Of a stretch of DNA of 33,621 nucleotides, positions 15,678 through 25,091 are shown in pieces. Made by a program: the position numbers and the translations under genes. The notes under the pieces were generated by a model. The model made no database searches. It was not told where the DNA came from and saw only the letters and a program-made list of their open reading frames with translations. Source of the DNA: an uncultured Lachnospiraceae bacterium (lineage in GTDB: Bacteria > Bacillota > Clostridia > Lachnospirales > Lachnospiraceae); contig CAQGLR010000042.1 in assembly GCA_948794795.1 (NCBI GenBank), positions 1 through 33,621 on the forward strand, given 5' to 3'. Position 1 is the first letter of the stretch, and every line of letters starts with the position of its first letter.

Positions 15678-18600
15678 TTATTCAAATAACCCCACAATTT
15701 CTTCTTTTGTAAGCTGGTTTACAAATATTTCTTCTGCCTCTATAACAGAATCTGATAAAAGTTTCTTTCTCTTCTGGAGTTCATATATTTTTTCTTCAAT
15801 AGAATCTTTCATAACATACTTAATTATATTTACTTTCTTTTTCTGGCCTATCCTGTATGCCCTGTCCGTTGCCTGGTTTTCTACTGCTGGGTTCCACCAT
15901 GGGTCAAAGTGTATAACTGTATCAGCCCCTGTAAGGTTCAGCCCTGTCCCGCCTGCTTTAAGCGATATAAGAAACAATTTTACACTTCCCTGGTTAAATT
16001 CCTCAACATATCTCTTCCTGTCTATAGCTTTTGTTGCGCCAGATAAATAAAAGAAAGGTATCTGGTTGTCCTCCAGAGTATCTGCTATTATTGACAACAT
16101 TGAAGTAAACTGTGAAAATATTATTACACTGTGGCCTGCATCAAGCAGACCTGGAAGCTGTTCCATAAGCAGTTCCATCTTGCCGCTGCCGCCTGTATAA
16201 TTATCAATAAATACTGATGGATGGCAGCATATCTGCCGTAACCTTGTAAGTGCTGCAAGTACCTGCATCCTGCCTTTTCCACTGTCTAAACTGCTGCCAT
16301 CCCTGATTCCTGGCTGTACACGTAAAAGATATGACAAATATATTTTACGTTGTTTTGATGTCATTTCTGGCATTATTTTTGTTTCTATTTTATCAGGCAA
16401 ATCTTTTAATACATCTTTTTTCATCCTTCTTAATATAAAAGGCTGTATTTTAAAACGCAGCTCTTCACGTCTTTCTTCATTATTCCCATTAAGCACTGGT
16501 TTCTCATAATATTCTGAAAAATGTGGATATCTGCCAAGATACCCTGGCATTACAAAATCAAATATTGACCATAATTCTGCAAGCCTGTTTTCAATGGGGG
16601 TGCCTGTAAGGGCGAATTTATGTTTCGCTTTTATACATTTCACTGCTTTCGCACCAAGTGAAGCTGGATTTTTAATAAACTGTGCTTCATCTATAAACAT
16701 ATTGTCAAATTTTATATCTTTGTAAAAATCCACATCTTTACGTATAACAGGATAAGTTGTTATCCATACCTCATACTCTTCCATATGGCAGCTTAGTATA
16801 TTTTTTCTTTCTTCTGGAGTTCCTGCTACTATACATGTCTTTACAGATGGTGCAAATTTCATAAACTCCTCCTGCCAGTTATATGAAAGTGAAGCTGGAC
16901 ATACTATAAGAGACCTGGATGCCCTGTCTGAACATATATATATTATTGCCTGTAATGTCTTTCCAAGTCCCATATCGTCTGCAAGTATACCTCCCATCCC
17001 ATACATTGCAAGAGTTTTAAGCCACTGGTATCCAGTCTTCTGGTAATCCCTGGGTGTTGCATTTATAATGTCTGGCACTTCCCACACTGTATTTCCTGGA
17101 TGGCTAATATCATTAATAAGTTTTAAATATATTTCATCTTTTTTTATATTACTGCTGTCTGGCAGAAGCTTGTCAATATATACAGCTGATGCACTGTTAA
17201 ACTGTAAAATGCCATTGCCTGCTTTACTTCCATTCTCAATAAGCCTGCCAAGAGTGCCTGCCATAATACTATTATCTAAAAGGTTAATAAATGTCCCGTC
17301 TTTCAGGCGGTAATACTTTTTCTTAAGCTTTACTGCATTAAAAAAAGCGTCAGTTTCTTCTTTAGGTATATGTGAATAACCAATGTTTACTTCAAGCAGG
17401 TTTATATCTGTATTAATTCTTATATTTGCAGACATCTTTCCAGGTTTCTTTACAGACACCTTTTTATATTCTTTTGAATAAAATACCTCAAAATTTTCTG
17501 AAAGCTGCCTGGCTTTATATGCCATTAATTTAAATATCTGTTCTTCATTACCAAGGAAAAAGCTTCCAGCACCAGCTTTAAACCCTGCTGCTTTTAACAT
17601 TCCTGTAAGGCGTTCTTCCTCTTTCCAGTCACGCACAATTATAAAACTTCCTGATGGTACATTTTCAAGTGGGTTTATCTCATATGCACCATATATAAAC
17701 TTAACTGTTGCAATTATAATATACCCGCTTTTATTCCTGCCTATATCCAGGTAAAGCCTTGGCACAAGCTTTTCTATAATATAATTGTCCGTTATTTCCT
17801 GTGGGATATCTGCTTTTATATATTTTTTAATAACTGGCAGCACTTCCTCAATAAAGCCGTCTTTATTGGTACCCCTGAACTTTATATTCTTGTCTGTACT
17901 ATTAAATATTGAAGCATAGAATGGCAGCAGTTTTCCAATAAATTGTTTGTCTGGCAGGTAAACTGAGCCATTGTAATAAATAATTGAACCATCTTCACAA
18001 AGTGACACTACTTTACTGCCAGCATTACCAACTTCAAGTACATTATCTTTTAAACTTATGGAAAGTGAAAGCTCTGGATTGCCACGTGTTATCCTTATAT
18101 CTGCATAGTCATTGCCAAGATATTTAAGCTGGCAGCTGAGCCCTTCTGCAAAATAAAGCAGCTTACACAGTATGCTTTGTGGCACTACAATCTCATGCTG
18201 GCTGAAAATCCCATGTAAATTCCGCTGTCCATACATCTTATGTATTTCATATATTTCTGTAAGATATTTAAGCAGACCGGCTGACTGGCTGTCAAACTCA
18301 CACTCACCTGGTATATACTTGAACTGGCTTCCAAGTTCTATACGCCTTTCTTCACAGTAATATTCTATAAATTTTTTTATATTGGGCACCATATACATCC
18401 TTGAAAAACCTGCCATAAATGAAACATAAGCCTTTGTATCCTCTTTCTTCATAAATGAGGGTATATTTACCATTATTTCCATATGGCAGTATTCTGGTAT
18501 CTGGTCCTGGTATTCCCTTTTCCTGAAATATTCAATAACATGGTATGCTGCTTTATCTTCACTATTAAGGGTTTCCCTGGCTTTTTCCCTCTGCTGGTAA

Positions 18601-18872
18601 TCTGAAATAAAAAGAAGCATTGCAACAACGTGTTTGCATGCCCCATTATACTTTAAATATGCAGGACAGTTACATGAATATACAAGCCCTCCCTCTGCCT
18701 GTATAGTCACTATATACTGGCTGCTTCCTTTAACAATACCTTTGTACTGCCTGTTTCCTTCATTCCATGTCACATTAGATACTGTATGTGCTGCATAATA
18801 CCGCATACCCCTGAAATATACTGTTTCAGAGGATGCGAGATGTTTTATTGCCTCCCGTGTGATTTTCTGCAT
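15678..18872 (-). CDS. SNF2-family helicase with N-terminal SWIM zinc finger
   Basis: The 1064-residue protein starts with a SWIM finger, C67-x-C69 ... C79-x-H81, followed by a long bacterial SNF2-associated region (about 100-590). The SF2 motor has motif I DMGLGKT (633-639), motif II DEAQ (728-731) in place of DEAH, motif III LTGTPIENRL, and in the second RecA lobe VIIFSQFTSML, SLKAGGTGLNLTGAD and QATDRAYRIGQ. Such proteins are ATP-driven DNA translocases thought to remodel protein-nucleic acid complexes, like RapA. The gene follows the flippase gene by 82 bp on the same strand and is separated from the EAL gene by 162 bp. Its precise role is unknown. Confidence 0.93.
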   Translation of the reverse strand: MQKITREAIKHLASSETVYFRGMRYYAAHTVSNVTWNEGNRQYKGIVKGSSQYIVTIQAEGGLVYSCNCPAYLKYNGACKHVVAMLLFISDYQQREKARETLNSEDKAAYHVIEYFRKREYQDQIPEYCHMEIMVNIPSFMKKEDTKAYVSFMAGFSRMYMVPNIKKFIEYYCEERRIELGSQFKYIPGECEFDSQSAGLLKYLTEIYEIHKMYGQRNLHGIFSQHEIVVPQSILCKLLYFAEGLSCQLKYLGNDYADIRITRGNPELSLSISLKDNVLEVGNAGSKVVSLCEDGSIIYYNGSVYLPDKQFIGKLLPFYASIFNSTDKNIKFRGTNKDGFIEEVLPVIKKYIKADIPQEITDNYIIEKLVPRLYLDIGRNKSGYIIIATVKFIYGAYEINPLENVPSGSFIIVRDWKEEERLTGMLKAAGFKAGAGSFFLGNEEQIFKLMAYKARQLSENFEVFYSKEYKKVSVKKPGKMSANIRINTDINLLEVNIGYSHIPKEETDAFFNAVKLKKKYYRLKDGTFINLLDNSIMAGTLGRLIENGSKAGNGILQFNSASAVYIDKLLPDSSNIKKDEIYLKLINDISHPGNTVWEVPDIINATPRDYQKTGYQWLKTLAMYGMGGILADDMGLGKTLQAIIYICSDRASRSLIVCPASLSYNWQEEFMKFAPSVKTCIVAGTPEERKNILSCHMEEYEVWITTYPVIRKDVDFYKDIKFDNMFIDEAQFIKNPASLGAKAVKCIKAKHKFALTGTPIENRLAELWSIFDFVMPGYLGRYPHFSEYYEKPVLNGNNEERREELRFKIQPFILRRMKKDVLKDLPDKIETKIMPEMTSKQRKIYLSYLLRVQPGIRDGSSLDSGKGRMQVLAALTRLRQICCHPSVFIDNYTGGSGKMELLMEQLPGLLDAGHSVIIFSQFTSMLSIIADTLEDNQIPFFYLSGATKAIDRKRYVEEFNQGSVKLFLISLKAGGTGLNLTGADTVIHFDPWWNPAVENQATDRAYRIGQKKKVNIIKYVMKDSIEEKIYELQKRKKLLSDSVIEAEEIFVNQLTKEEIVGLFE

Positions 18873-18954
18873 ATTATCCCATGCCTTTCTTTCCCTATTA
18901 ATAATAAAGCCTGTAAGTTTCTTCCATGCTTAAAAATATATTTAAAATTCCTGG

Positions 18955-20601
18955 CTAATTCTTTAAAAGGTGCATTTTATCTGCAAACACAGACATCCTT
19001 CTGCCCATAGGAAACTCATAAAGTTCCTGCCTGTTTAATCCCTGCAGTTTAAGGACAAGTACAAAATATATAAACACTGCAAGGGCTACAGATGGAAGTA
19101 TAGCTATATAAATCTTGTGTGTAAGCATAAATACCAGGTAATAAACACCAAATGCCATGACTCCCATTATAAATGATGCTATTAATGGCACACAGAAGCT
19201 TCTTGTAATCTCCTGTTTATATCCAAGGTATTTTTTAAGTGACCTGTTATTCAGCAGACACACAAGCATAGGATATGTTACATTGCCAGCTACAAGTGCA
19301 TATACGCCTATATTAGTCCACATAAGGAGCCCCGCCACTATTCCTACATGTATAATAAGCGATATAAGGGAATGCAGGACAGGAAGCCCCATTTTATCTA
19401 TGCTTTGCAATACACCATTGGTAACTGTAGACAAAGCATAGAATATTATACATGATGAACCTGTTATAAGCATCATTGCGCTTACCGTATAGTCTGCTGC
19501 TGGAAAAAGCAGCCTTATAACAGGCTCTGCAAGGACTGCAAGCCCCATTGCAGATGGAAATGCTATAATCATATTAAATTTTACTGCCATTGACACTTTT
19601 CCTTTTACACTCTCTGTATCACCTGATGCAAAGGATATTACAAGGCTTGGTATCATTGATGAAGCTATAGCTGTAGACACAGCTACAGGCACGTTTACAA
19701 GCAGTTTATATTTAGTGCTGTATATACCCTGCATTGTGCTTACCACTTTATCAGGGATTTCTTTAAGCCCCATAATTGCATTAAAAAGGGTGACATCTAC
19801 AATTCCGCTTAACTGGTATACTGTCTGGCTTAAAATTATTGGTATTACAGTTATTGCTATTATTTTATATGACTGTGCTGCAGAAATAGTCCTGGAAGTT
19901 TTATCCCTGCTCTCCTGCCTGCTCATAACAGGCTTGTACATAAAGTATATAACTGAAAGGATTACCAGGGCAACAACTGCACCCATGCATGTACCTAATG
20001 TACCACCCGCTGCCCCCCATGCAGGAAGCTGGTCTGATGCACTATGTGCACGCATAAAGAAATATGCAGCAGAGACACTGACAAATGCATTTACCACTTG
20101 TTCAAATATCTGTGATACAGCTGTAGGAAGCATTGTCTTCCTGCCTTGGAAAAGCCCTCTTAAAGTACCCATAACTGCTACTATAAATATAGTCGGCGCA
20201 AGTATCCTTAATGGGATTGCCACACCACTGTACTTTGAGAAAAACTGGTTCTCAAGCCAGTCTGCCCCAAAGTAGACAAATAATGCTGCTGCACCGCCTG
20301 TAACTACAGATACAGCCATTGAATACCTGAAAAGCTTATATGCGTTTTTATACCTTCTCTGTGCGCATCTGGCAGATACCATTTTAGATACTGCCATAGG
20401 CATTCCATACGAGGATATAATAAGAAGTATATTGTAGATTTCATATGCCGCTGAATATATTCCATTGCCCTCATCACCTATTATATTGGCCATAGGTATA
20501 CGGTAAATCATGCCGATTATCCTGACCATTATAGATGCTACGGCAAGGATAGTGCCCTGTTTAAGGAATCCGCCTGTGGTGCTTTCCTTTGAAGAACCCA
20601 T
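18955..20601 (-). CDS. MOP-superfamily flippase, SpoVB/MurJ-like polysaccharide biosynthesis protein
   Basis: The 548-residue integral membrane protein has about 14 hydrophobic segments, opening with GGFLKQGTILAVASIMVRI, then MIYRIPMANIIGDEGNGIYS. This start is diagnostic of the SpoVB/YtgP/MurJ-like branch of the MOP flippases. Members move lipid-linked saccharides, such as lipid II, across the membrane, and SpoVB acts in spore cortex synthesis. It lies 15 bp downstream of ybeY in the yqfC-yqfD-phoH operon, which would fit a sporulation or envelope role. SpoVB proper cannot be told from its paralogues by eye, so no symbol is given. Confidence 0.9.
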   Translation of the reverse strand: MGSSKESTTGGFLKQGTILAVASIMVRIIGMIYRIPMANIIGDEGNGIYSAAYEIYNILLIISSYGMPMAVSKMVSARCAQRRYKNAYKLFRYSMAVSVVTGGAAALFVYFGADWLENQFFSKYSGVAIPLRILAPTIFIVAVMGTLRGLFQGRKTMLPTAVSQIFEQVVNAFVSVSAAYFFMRAHSASDQLPAWGAAGGTLGTCMGAVVALVILSVIYFMYKPVMSRQESRDKTSRTISAAQSYKIIAITVIPIILSQTVYQLSGIVDVTLFNAIMGLKEIPDKVVSTMQGIYSTKYKLLVNVPVAVSTAIASSMIPSLVISFASGDTESVKGKVSMAVKFNMIIAFPSAMGLAVLAEPVIRLLFPAADYTVSAMMLITGSSCIIFYALSTVTNGVLQSIDKMGLPVLHSLISLIIHVGIVAGLLMWTNIGVYALVAGNVTYPMLVCLLNNRSLKKYLGYKQEITRSFCVPLIASFIMGVMAFGVYYLVFMLTHKIYIAILPSVALAVFIYFVLVLKLQGLNRQELYEFPMGRRMSVFADKMHLLKN

Positions 20602-20616
20602 CCTGCTGTCCCCCTT

Positions 20617-21123
20617 CTAATCCCTGGTTATCCCAAGTGCATTTAATATTTCATCCTGCTTACTCTCCATTACCTCCCTGTCCCCGTCTGCCATATGGTC
20701 ATACCCCATAAGATGCAGCATACTATGCGCTGTAAGAAAACATACTTCCCGTTTTAATGAATGTCCATATTCATTTGCCTGTTCTTTGGCACGCTCAAGT
20801 GATATTATAATATCCCCAAGCAGAAGTTCACCACTTTCAGGGTTAAAATACATGGCAGCTGCTTCATCTTCCCCAAGAATGGAAAAATCAGCTGGGGGGC
20901 TGTAATCTGCCATAGGAAATGAAAGGACATCTGTAGGTACATCAAGGTTCCTGAAATCCCTGTTAAGCTCACGTATACCATTATCATCTGTAAATGTAAC
21001 ACTTACTTCGCACTGGTATGGGCACTTTTCAAGTTCTATTGCTTTCCTGATAACTTTACCTAATATTTCTTCATAGTCAAAACCAATCTCATCATCTGTT
21101 TCTTTTTCTACCAGTATTGTCAT
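20617..21123 (-). CDS. ybeY: Endoribonuclease YbeY (rRNA maturation factor)
   Basis: The protein shows the family's zinc site H133-x3-H137-x5-H143 within AHSMLHLMGYDH, and the preceding RELNRDFRNLDVPTDVLSFP region typical of YbeY. YbeY is a single-strand endoribonuclease acting in 16S rRNA maturation and ribosome quality control. I start at the ATG at 21123 (MTILVEKETD, 168 residues), four bases after the upstream stop. The longer frame from 21183 would overlap the HD gene by more than 50 bases and add residues not found in the family. Its position after phoH and an HD gene is the standard Firmicutes arrangement. Confidence 0.95.
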   Translation of the reverse strand: MTILVEKETDDEIGFDYEEILGKVIRKAIELEKCPYQCEVSVTFTDDNGIRELNRDFRNLDVPTDVLSFPMADYSPPADFSILGEDEAAAMYFNPESGELLLGDIIISLERAKEQANEYGHSLKREVCFLTAHSMLHLMGYDHMADGDREVMESKQDEILNALGITRD

Positions 21124-21127
21124 TCTG

Positions 21128-22357
21128 CTAACCATACCTTTCCATATCCAGAAGATTCTGCTCTTCACTAAAAGCATTATCAATATAAAATCCCATAAGT
21201 TTATTTAGCTGTCTTCTGTCCATTCCTGATTCATCAAGGTTTCCTTTTGCAATCCTGTTACTAAATATGTTTTTTACAATTTTTTCATCAGTTATCTCTT
21301 CCCTTTTGCCTTTTCTTTCAAGATATTCACTTATAGATATAATACAGTCACTTAACATTACAATAGCTTCTTCAGGGGACTTAGGCTTTTCAGAAGATGT
21401 ACTGTTCTGCCTTGCCGCACTGGCAAGCACTGCTGGAAACTTATATTCCCTGGCAATCCTGTTAAATGCATCTATATCCCCTTTTCCACTATAAATCCTT
21501 CCTGCTTCATGGTAAAGCCCGCCTGTACCTGCAAGCAGCCTGTCAAACCCCATAAATGCTGCTGCTTTATATGACAGCCTTCCATTCTGTACAGAGTGGC
21601 TGTATAAGTAACTGGAATGTTCCATTATCCTCTGCATAAGTTCACTGTCTATATCAAAAAGTCCTGACAAAACCATATGTTCATATTTTTTATCAATACA
21701 GTATGTAATCCAGGCAGCTGTTAAAAGCATTATATTCCCTGCAATGCACAAACCAGCATACTCTTTATTACATGCTAATTCATAGAAGTCAAATCTGTAC
21801 AAAACTAATAACAATACAGCTGTAAGTGCAGTTAATATAACCGCTGCATATACAAATAGCTTCTTTCTTTTTACTTCTGACATAATAAATGAAAGCAGTA
21901 TTCCAAGGACTGCGTGGAAAATAACTTTTCTTATATTACCAGCAGCACCTGGAGATAAAACCATATACTGCAGCATAAGGAGTGCATGGCATGGCACTGC
22001 ATGTCCCATACCCTCCCTTACAGCTATAACTGCTACTGCTAACATCCATATAGTGCCAGTTTGTACCACGCTTTCTAATGCCACAATTACATTAGATAAC
22101 ATAAAAAATATAATAAATATTCTTTTAGACAAAATATTTTCTATCATTTTGCCATTATCTTTTAAGTAATAATATACAAACACCATTATACCCACAATGG
22201 ATGTTGAAATATTGGCAAAAACTTCTTTTAATGCTGCACCTGATATAATGCCACTTAAGACTGTGCCTGCCAGTACTGTTAAATAAATCCCTAGTGTGAA
22301 TAATGCTTTCTCCCTGCGTTTCTTTGCCCTGTTGCTTTTATCTCCCTTTTTTCTCAA
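21128..22357 (-). CDS. Membrane HD-domain protein of the PgpH/YqfF family, apparently catalytically degenerate
   Basis: The 409-residue product has about seven membrane segments (between about 20 and 220) followed by an HD-like domain. It sits between phoH and ybeY, exactly where the 7TM-HD phosphodiesterase PgpH (YqfF) is found. PgpH degrades c-di-AMP and is about 700 residues; here the long extracellular domain is missing. LYSHSVQNGRLSYKAA keeps the first histidine (H254), but the HD motif reads YHEAGR (H283, E284) instead of YHDIGK, and the later His-His is replaced by AAR (314-316). The downstream AIVMLSDCI retains an aspartate. It is probably not an active hydrolase. The start is TTG with GGAGG eight bases upstream. 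Confidence 0.75.
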   Translation of the reverse strand: MRKKGDKSNRAKKRREKALFTLGIYLTVLAGTVLSGIISGAALKEVFANISTSIVGIMVFVYYYLKDNGKMIENILSKRIFIIFFMLSNVIVALESVVQTGTIWMLAVAVIAVREGMGHAVPCHALLMLQYMVLSPGAAGNIRKVIFHAVLGILLSFIMSEVKRKKLFVYAAVILTALTAVLLLVLYRFDFYELACNKEYAGLCIAGNIMLLTAAWITYCIDKKYEHMVLSGLFDIDSELMQRIMEHSSYLYSHSVQNGRLSYKAAAFMGFDRLLAGTGGLYHEAGRIYSGKGDIDAFNRIAREYKFPAVLASAARQNSTSSEKPKSPEEAIVMLSDCIISISEYLERKGKREEITDEKIVKNIFSNRIAKGNLDESGMDRRQLNKLMGFYIDNAFSEEQNLLDMERYG

Positions 22358-22379
22358 AATCCCTGCCTCCGGCCCTGTA

Positions 22380-23411
22380 TTATCTGTTGTTTACACGCCT
22401 TTTCTTCTGCCTGTTTTCAGTTTCTTTTGCTTCCCTGGCGGCCTTTTTTCTCTGCTGGCTCTTCTCATAGTCATCATAAGCAGTTACAATCTGTTGTACA
22501 AGCGGATGCCTTACTACGTCTTTATTGGTAAGGTATGAAAATCCTATATCATTAACTTTGCCAAGCACTTCAACTGCATGTTCAAGCCCAGACTTTACAT
22601 CTGCCTGAAGGTCCTTTTGTGTAAGGTCACCCGTAACTATCACTTTTGAACCAAACCCAATTCTTGTAAGGAACATTTTCATCTGTGCTGGTGTTGTATT
22701 CTGTGCTTCATCAAGTATAATAAATGAATTGTCTAATGTACGTCCCCTCATATATGCAAGTGGTGCAACTTCTATAAGTCCTTTTTCTACATTGCGCAGA
22801 TAGCTGTCAGCACCCATAATCTGGTATAATGCATCATAAAGCGGCCTTAAATATGGGTCTACTTTGCTCTGTAAATCACCTGGAAGGAAGCCAAGCTTCT
22901 CCCCTGCTTCTATTGCAGGCCTTGTAAGGATAATCCTGCTGACATCATCACGTTTAAATGCATCTATTGCCATTGCCATTGCAAGATAAGTTTTCCCTGT
23001 TCCAGCAGGCCCTATGCCAAAAACTATCATCTTCTTCCTTATCAGGTCAACATACTCTTTCTGTCCTGCTGTCTTTGGTTTTACAGGTTTTCCCTGTACT
23101 GTGCGGCACACAATGTCAGAATCCAGTTCTACAAGCTCACCTTCGCGGTTCTCCACTGCCAGGGCAAGTATATAATTAACATTCTGCTCTGTAATTTCAT
23201 TGCCTCTTTTAGACAGCTCCAGAAGCTGCATAAGTATGCTTTCTGCCTGTTTTACGCCTGCCTCGCCGCCTACAAGTTTAAGTGCCCCGTCCCTTGCCAC
23301 CATTGTAACATTTAACGACTTTTCAATTTTCTTTATATTGATATCGAAACTGCCAAATATATTTCTCTCATGTTCCACTGGTATCTCTATTATCGTTTCC
23401 ATTATTGCCAT
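22380..23411 (-). CDS. PhoH family ATPase
   Basis: This 343-residue protein has the PhoH P-loop GPAGTGKT (134-141), FIILDEAQNTTPAQMKMFL as Walker B region, and VTGDLTQKDL, all standard. The N-terminal KH-like segment (about 1-100) is the usual PhoL/YbeZ-type start. PhoH proteins are ATPases implicated in RNA metabolism with YbeY, whose gene follows. The ATG overlaps the end of yqfD by 44 bases and has GAGGA nine bases upstream. A second ATG three codons on is possible. The basic tail (SQQRKKAAREAKE to the end) is lineage-typical. Confidence 0.95.
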   Translation of the reverse strand: MAIMETIIEIPVEHERNIFGSFDINIKKIEKSLNVTMVARDGALKLVGGEAGVKQAESILMQLLELSKRGNEITEQNVNYILALAVENREGELVELDSDIVCRTVQGKPVKPKTAGQKEYVDLIRKKMIVFGIGPAGTGKTYLAMAMAIDAFKRDDVSRIILTRPAIEAGEKLGFLPGDLQSKVDPYLRPLYDALYQIMGADSYLRNVEKGLIEVAPLAYMRGRTLDNSFIILDEAQNTTPAQMKMFLTRIGFGSKVIVTGDLTQKDLQADVKSGLEHAVEVLGKVNDIGFSYLTNKDVVRHPLVQQIVTAYDDYEKSQQRKKAAREAKETENRQKKRRVNNR

Positions 23412-24633
23412 TTTGTTCTTTCCTCTTTTTATTAATTTTGCGGTAATTATCCTGTTCTTTCTGGACTTTTACATTTGAAGATGCAATATAGCTTCCGCCA
23501 GATTTTTTCACTATAAGTTCTGCACTGGTTATTTTATATCCAAGCTCTTCCTGCTCTTTTAAATAATATCCAAATCTCTCATTTAAAAGTGCTTCTGCCT
23601 CTTTAAGTGAATATTTGGCATGTGTATATTTTACTTCTGCAAAGCACTGTTTCCAGAAATATGCCGGAAACCTTAACGACAGTTCTGGTAAAATTTGTCC
23701 ACCTTCACGAATTATATCACATTTTTCATAAGTTTCCAAATTATTTAAGGGATTATAGAAAAAAACATTTTTGCCAAACAGTTCAATATTGTAAATATAC
23801 TTATCCCTTCCTGTATATTCTTTCCTGGAATAGTCTTCTTCAAGGATATCCTCATATTTTTTAATGCTTTCAATAACTACTTTTCCTTCTGCCCTTACCT
23901 TTCTTTTACGTATAAGTGTATCCCCGTCCCCTATAATTTTATCAATGCCTGAAACCAGCACTTTATTCTTTTTAACTTTATCCCCCGCCCTTACTTTTGC
24001 TGTACCTCTGCTTGTTACAATAGATATAACTGTGCCTCCGTCTTCTGCTATAAGGCTTGCAGGCTCTTCTTCCTCTTGTTTTTCTTTGACAAGCTGTGCT
24101 TCTTTTATTTTTATAAATATCTTGCTTCCCCTCAGTTGTGCAGAAACCCATCCTATATCTTCAAAACTGTGTCTTATATCTTCCCTTATCTGGCTGCATT
24201 CTACGTCTTTTACTGCCATGCCGCCATATACATCCTGCCCCTCAAGGTATTTTAGAAGGCTTTCTTTTGTATGGTATGACTGTCCTTCTATTGAGATTCC
24301 CCATATACGGCTTGCAAGGAACAGAAGAAGACTGAAGAATACTGCTACCCCTGCAAAAAAGCTTATCCTTTTATACATTTCACTTAGGATAAATGGAACT
24401 CCTGTACGTTCAATTACAACAGGCCTTACTTTGCATTTTCTCGCAAGTGGACGCAGTTTATAGAAGTCTTTAAGAAAAATCCTGCAGTATAATACCCCGT
24501 CACTGCTGTCACGCCGTATCATCCACAGTTCTATGCCATGGTTGCGGCAGAGATTGACAAAACGCCTGCTTCCATACCCGTTTATGCGTATTAACAGATA
24601 ACCACTGAACCAGCCTGTCACTTTATGTACCAT
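23368..24633 (-). CDS. yqfD: Sporulation protein YqfD
   Basis: The 421-residue protein matches YqfD: an N-terminal domain beginning with WFSGYLLIRINGYGSRRFVN, one membrane segment near 92-112 (FFAGVAVFFSLLLFLASRIWG), and an extracytoplasmic part with LLKYLEGQDVYGGMAVKDVE and later EEEPASLIAEDGGTVISIV. YqfD is a sigma-E-controlled sporulation protein of unclear biochemical role, paired with YqfC. AGGAGG lies 13 bases before the ATG. It is 17 bp downstream of yqfC and overlaps phoH. The orientation suggests the C-terminal domain faces the space between the spore membranes. Confidence 0.92.
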   Translation of the reverse strand: MVHKVTGWFSGYLLIRINGYGSRRFVNLCRNHGIELWMIRRDSSDGVLYCRIFLKDFYKLRPLARKCKVRPVVIERTGVPFILSEMYKRISFFAGVAVFFSLLLFLASRIWGISIEGQSYHTKESLLKYLEGQDVYGGMAVKDVECSQIREDIRHSFEDIGWVSAQLRGSKIFIKIKEAQLVKEKQEEEEPASLIAEDGGTVISIVTSRGTAKVRAGDKVKKNKVLVSGIDKIIGDGDTLIRKRKVRAEGKVVIESIKKYEDILEEDYSRKEYTGRDKYIYNIELFGKNVFFYNPLNNLETYEKCDIIREGGQILPELSLRFPAYFWKQCFAEVKYTHAKYSLKEAEALLNERFGYYLKEQEELGYKITSAELIVKKSGGSYIASSNVKVQKEQDNYRKINKKRKEQNGNNGNDNRDTSGT

Positions 24634-24650
24634 GTTTAAATCTATGCCTC

Positions 24651-24989
24651 CTAATGATACTCTATTGAATTTATATTACCTGTCACACACATTCCATCTT
24701 CCCTGAAATATGCAATTATAAGTTTCTCGCCAAGTATATGTATCCTGCACGTCTTTGTCTGGATTCTTATAAGACATTCTGTGTATTCAATAATATTCCT
24801 GTAATTTTCAACACAGAACCTGTGCCTGCCATATCCAGTAATTATTGGTGCTTTGGCTATTATGTCTTCTGTCATATTTAGTTTCCTCGATATCCGCTCT
24901 GCTATGGCAGGTTCGCACATCGAAGGCTTTGCAGCAGGTTTTTTGCTGTGCTTATGTACAGATGGCTTATTCCTGTCCTTTCTAAGCAT
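24651..24989 (-). CDS. yqfC: Sporulation protein YqfC
   Basis: The 112-residue protein has a basic N-terminal tail (about 1-30) followed by the YqfC core: ERISRKLNMTEDIIAKAPII, GYGRHRFCVENYRNIIEYT, and LGEKLIIAYFREDGMCVTG. It is adjacent to yqfD, as in Bacillus and clostridia. GGGAGGG precedes the ATG. It is the first gene of the yqfC-yqfD-phoH operon; the upstream region holds palindromic element copy 2, and no promoter could be assigned with confidence. Confidence 0.9.
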   Translation of the reverse strand: MLRKDRNKPSVHKHSKKPAAKPSMCEPAIAERISRKLNMTEDIIAKAPIITGYGRHRFCVENYRNIIEYTECLIRIQTKTCRIHILGEKLIIAYFREDGMCVTGNINSIEYH

Positions 24990-25091
24990 CTGTTTCCCTC
25001 CCTGCCCGGTCTTTGGTTACTATATATTTACCGGTGCCAATAATATTTCCTACTAATTTATGCACGAATATACAAAATTGTTACTATATGG

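Noticed and set aside
22380..24633. Long plus-strand frames opposite yqfD, phoH, scpA and scpB (for example 23864-24463 and 28155-28718)
   Set aside because: They lie wholly opposite well-recognised genes, have serine/isoleucine-rich shadow composition and lack ribosome-binding sites.
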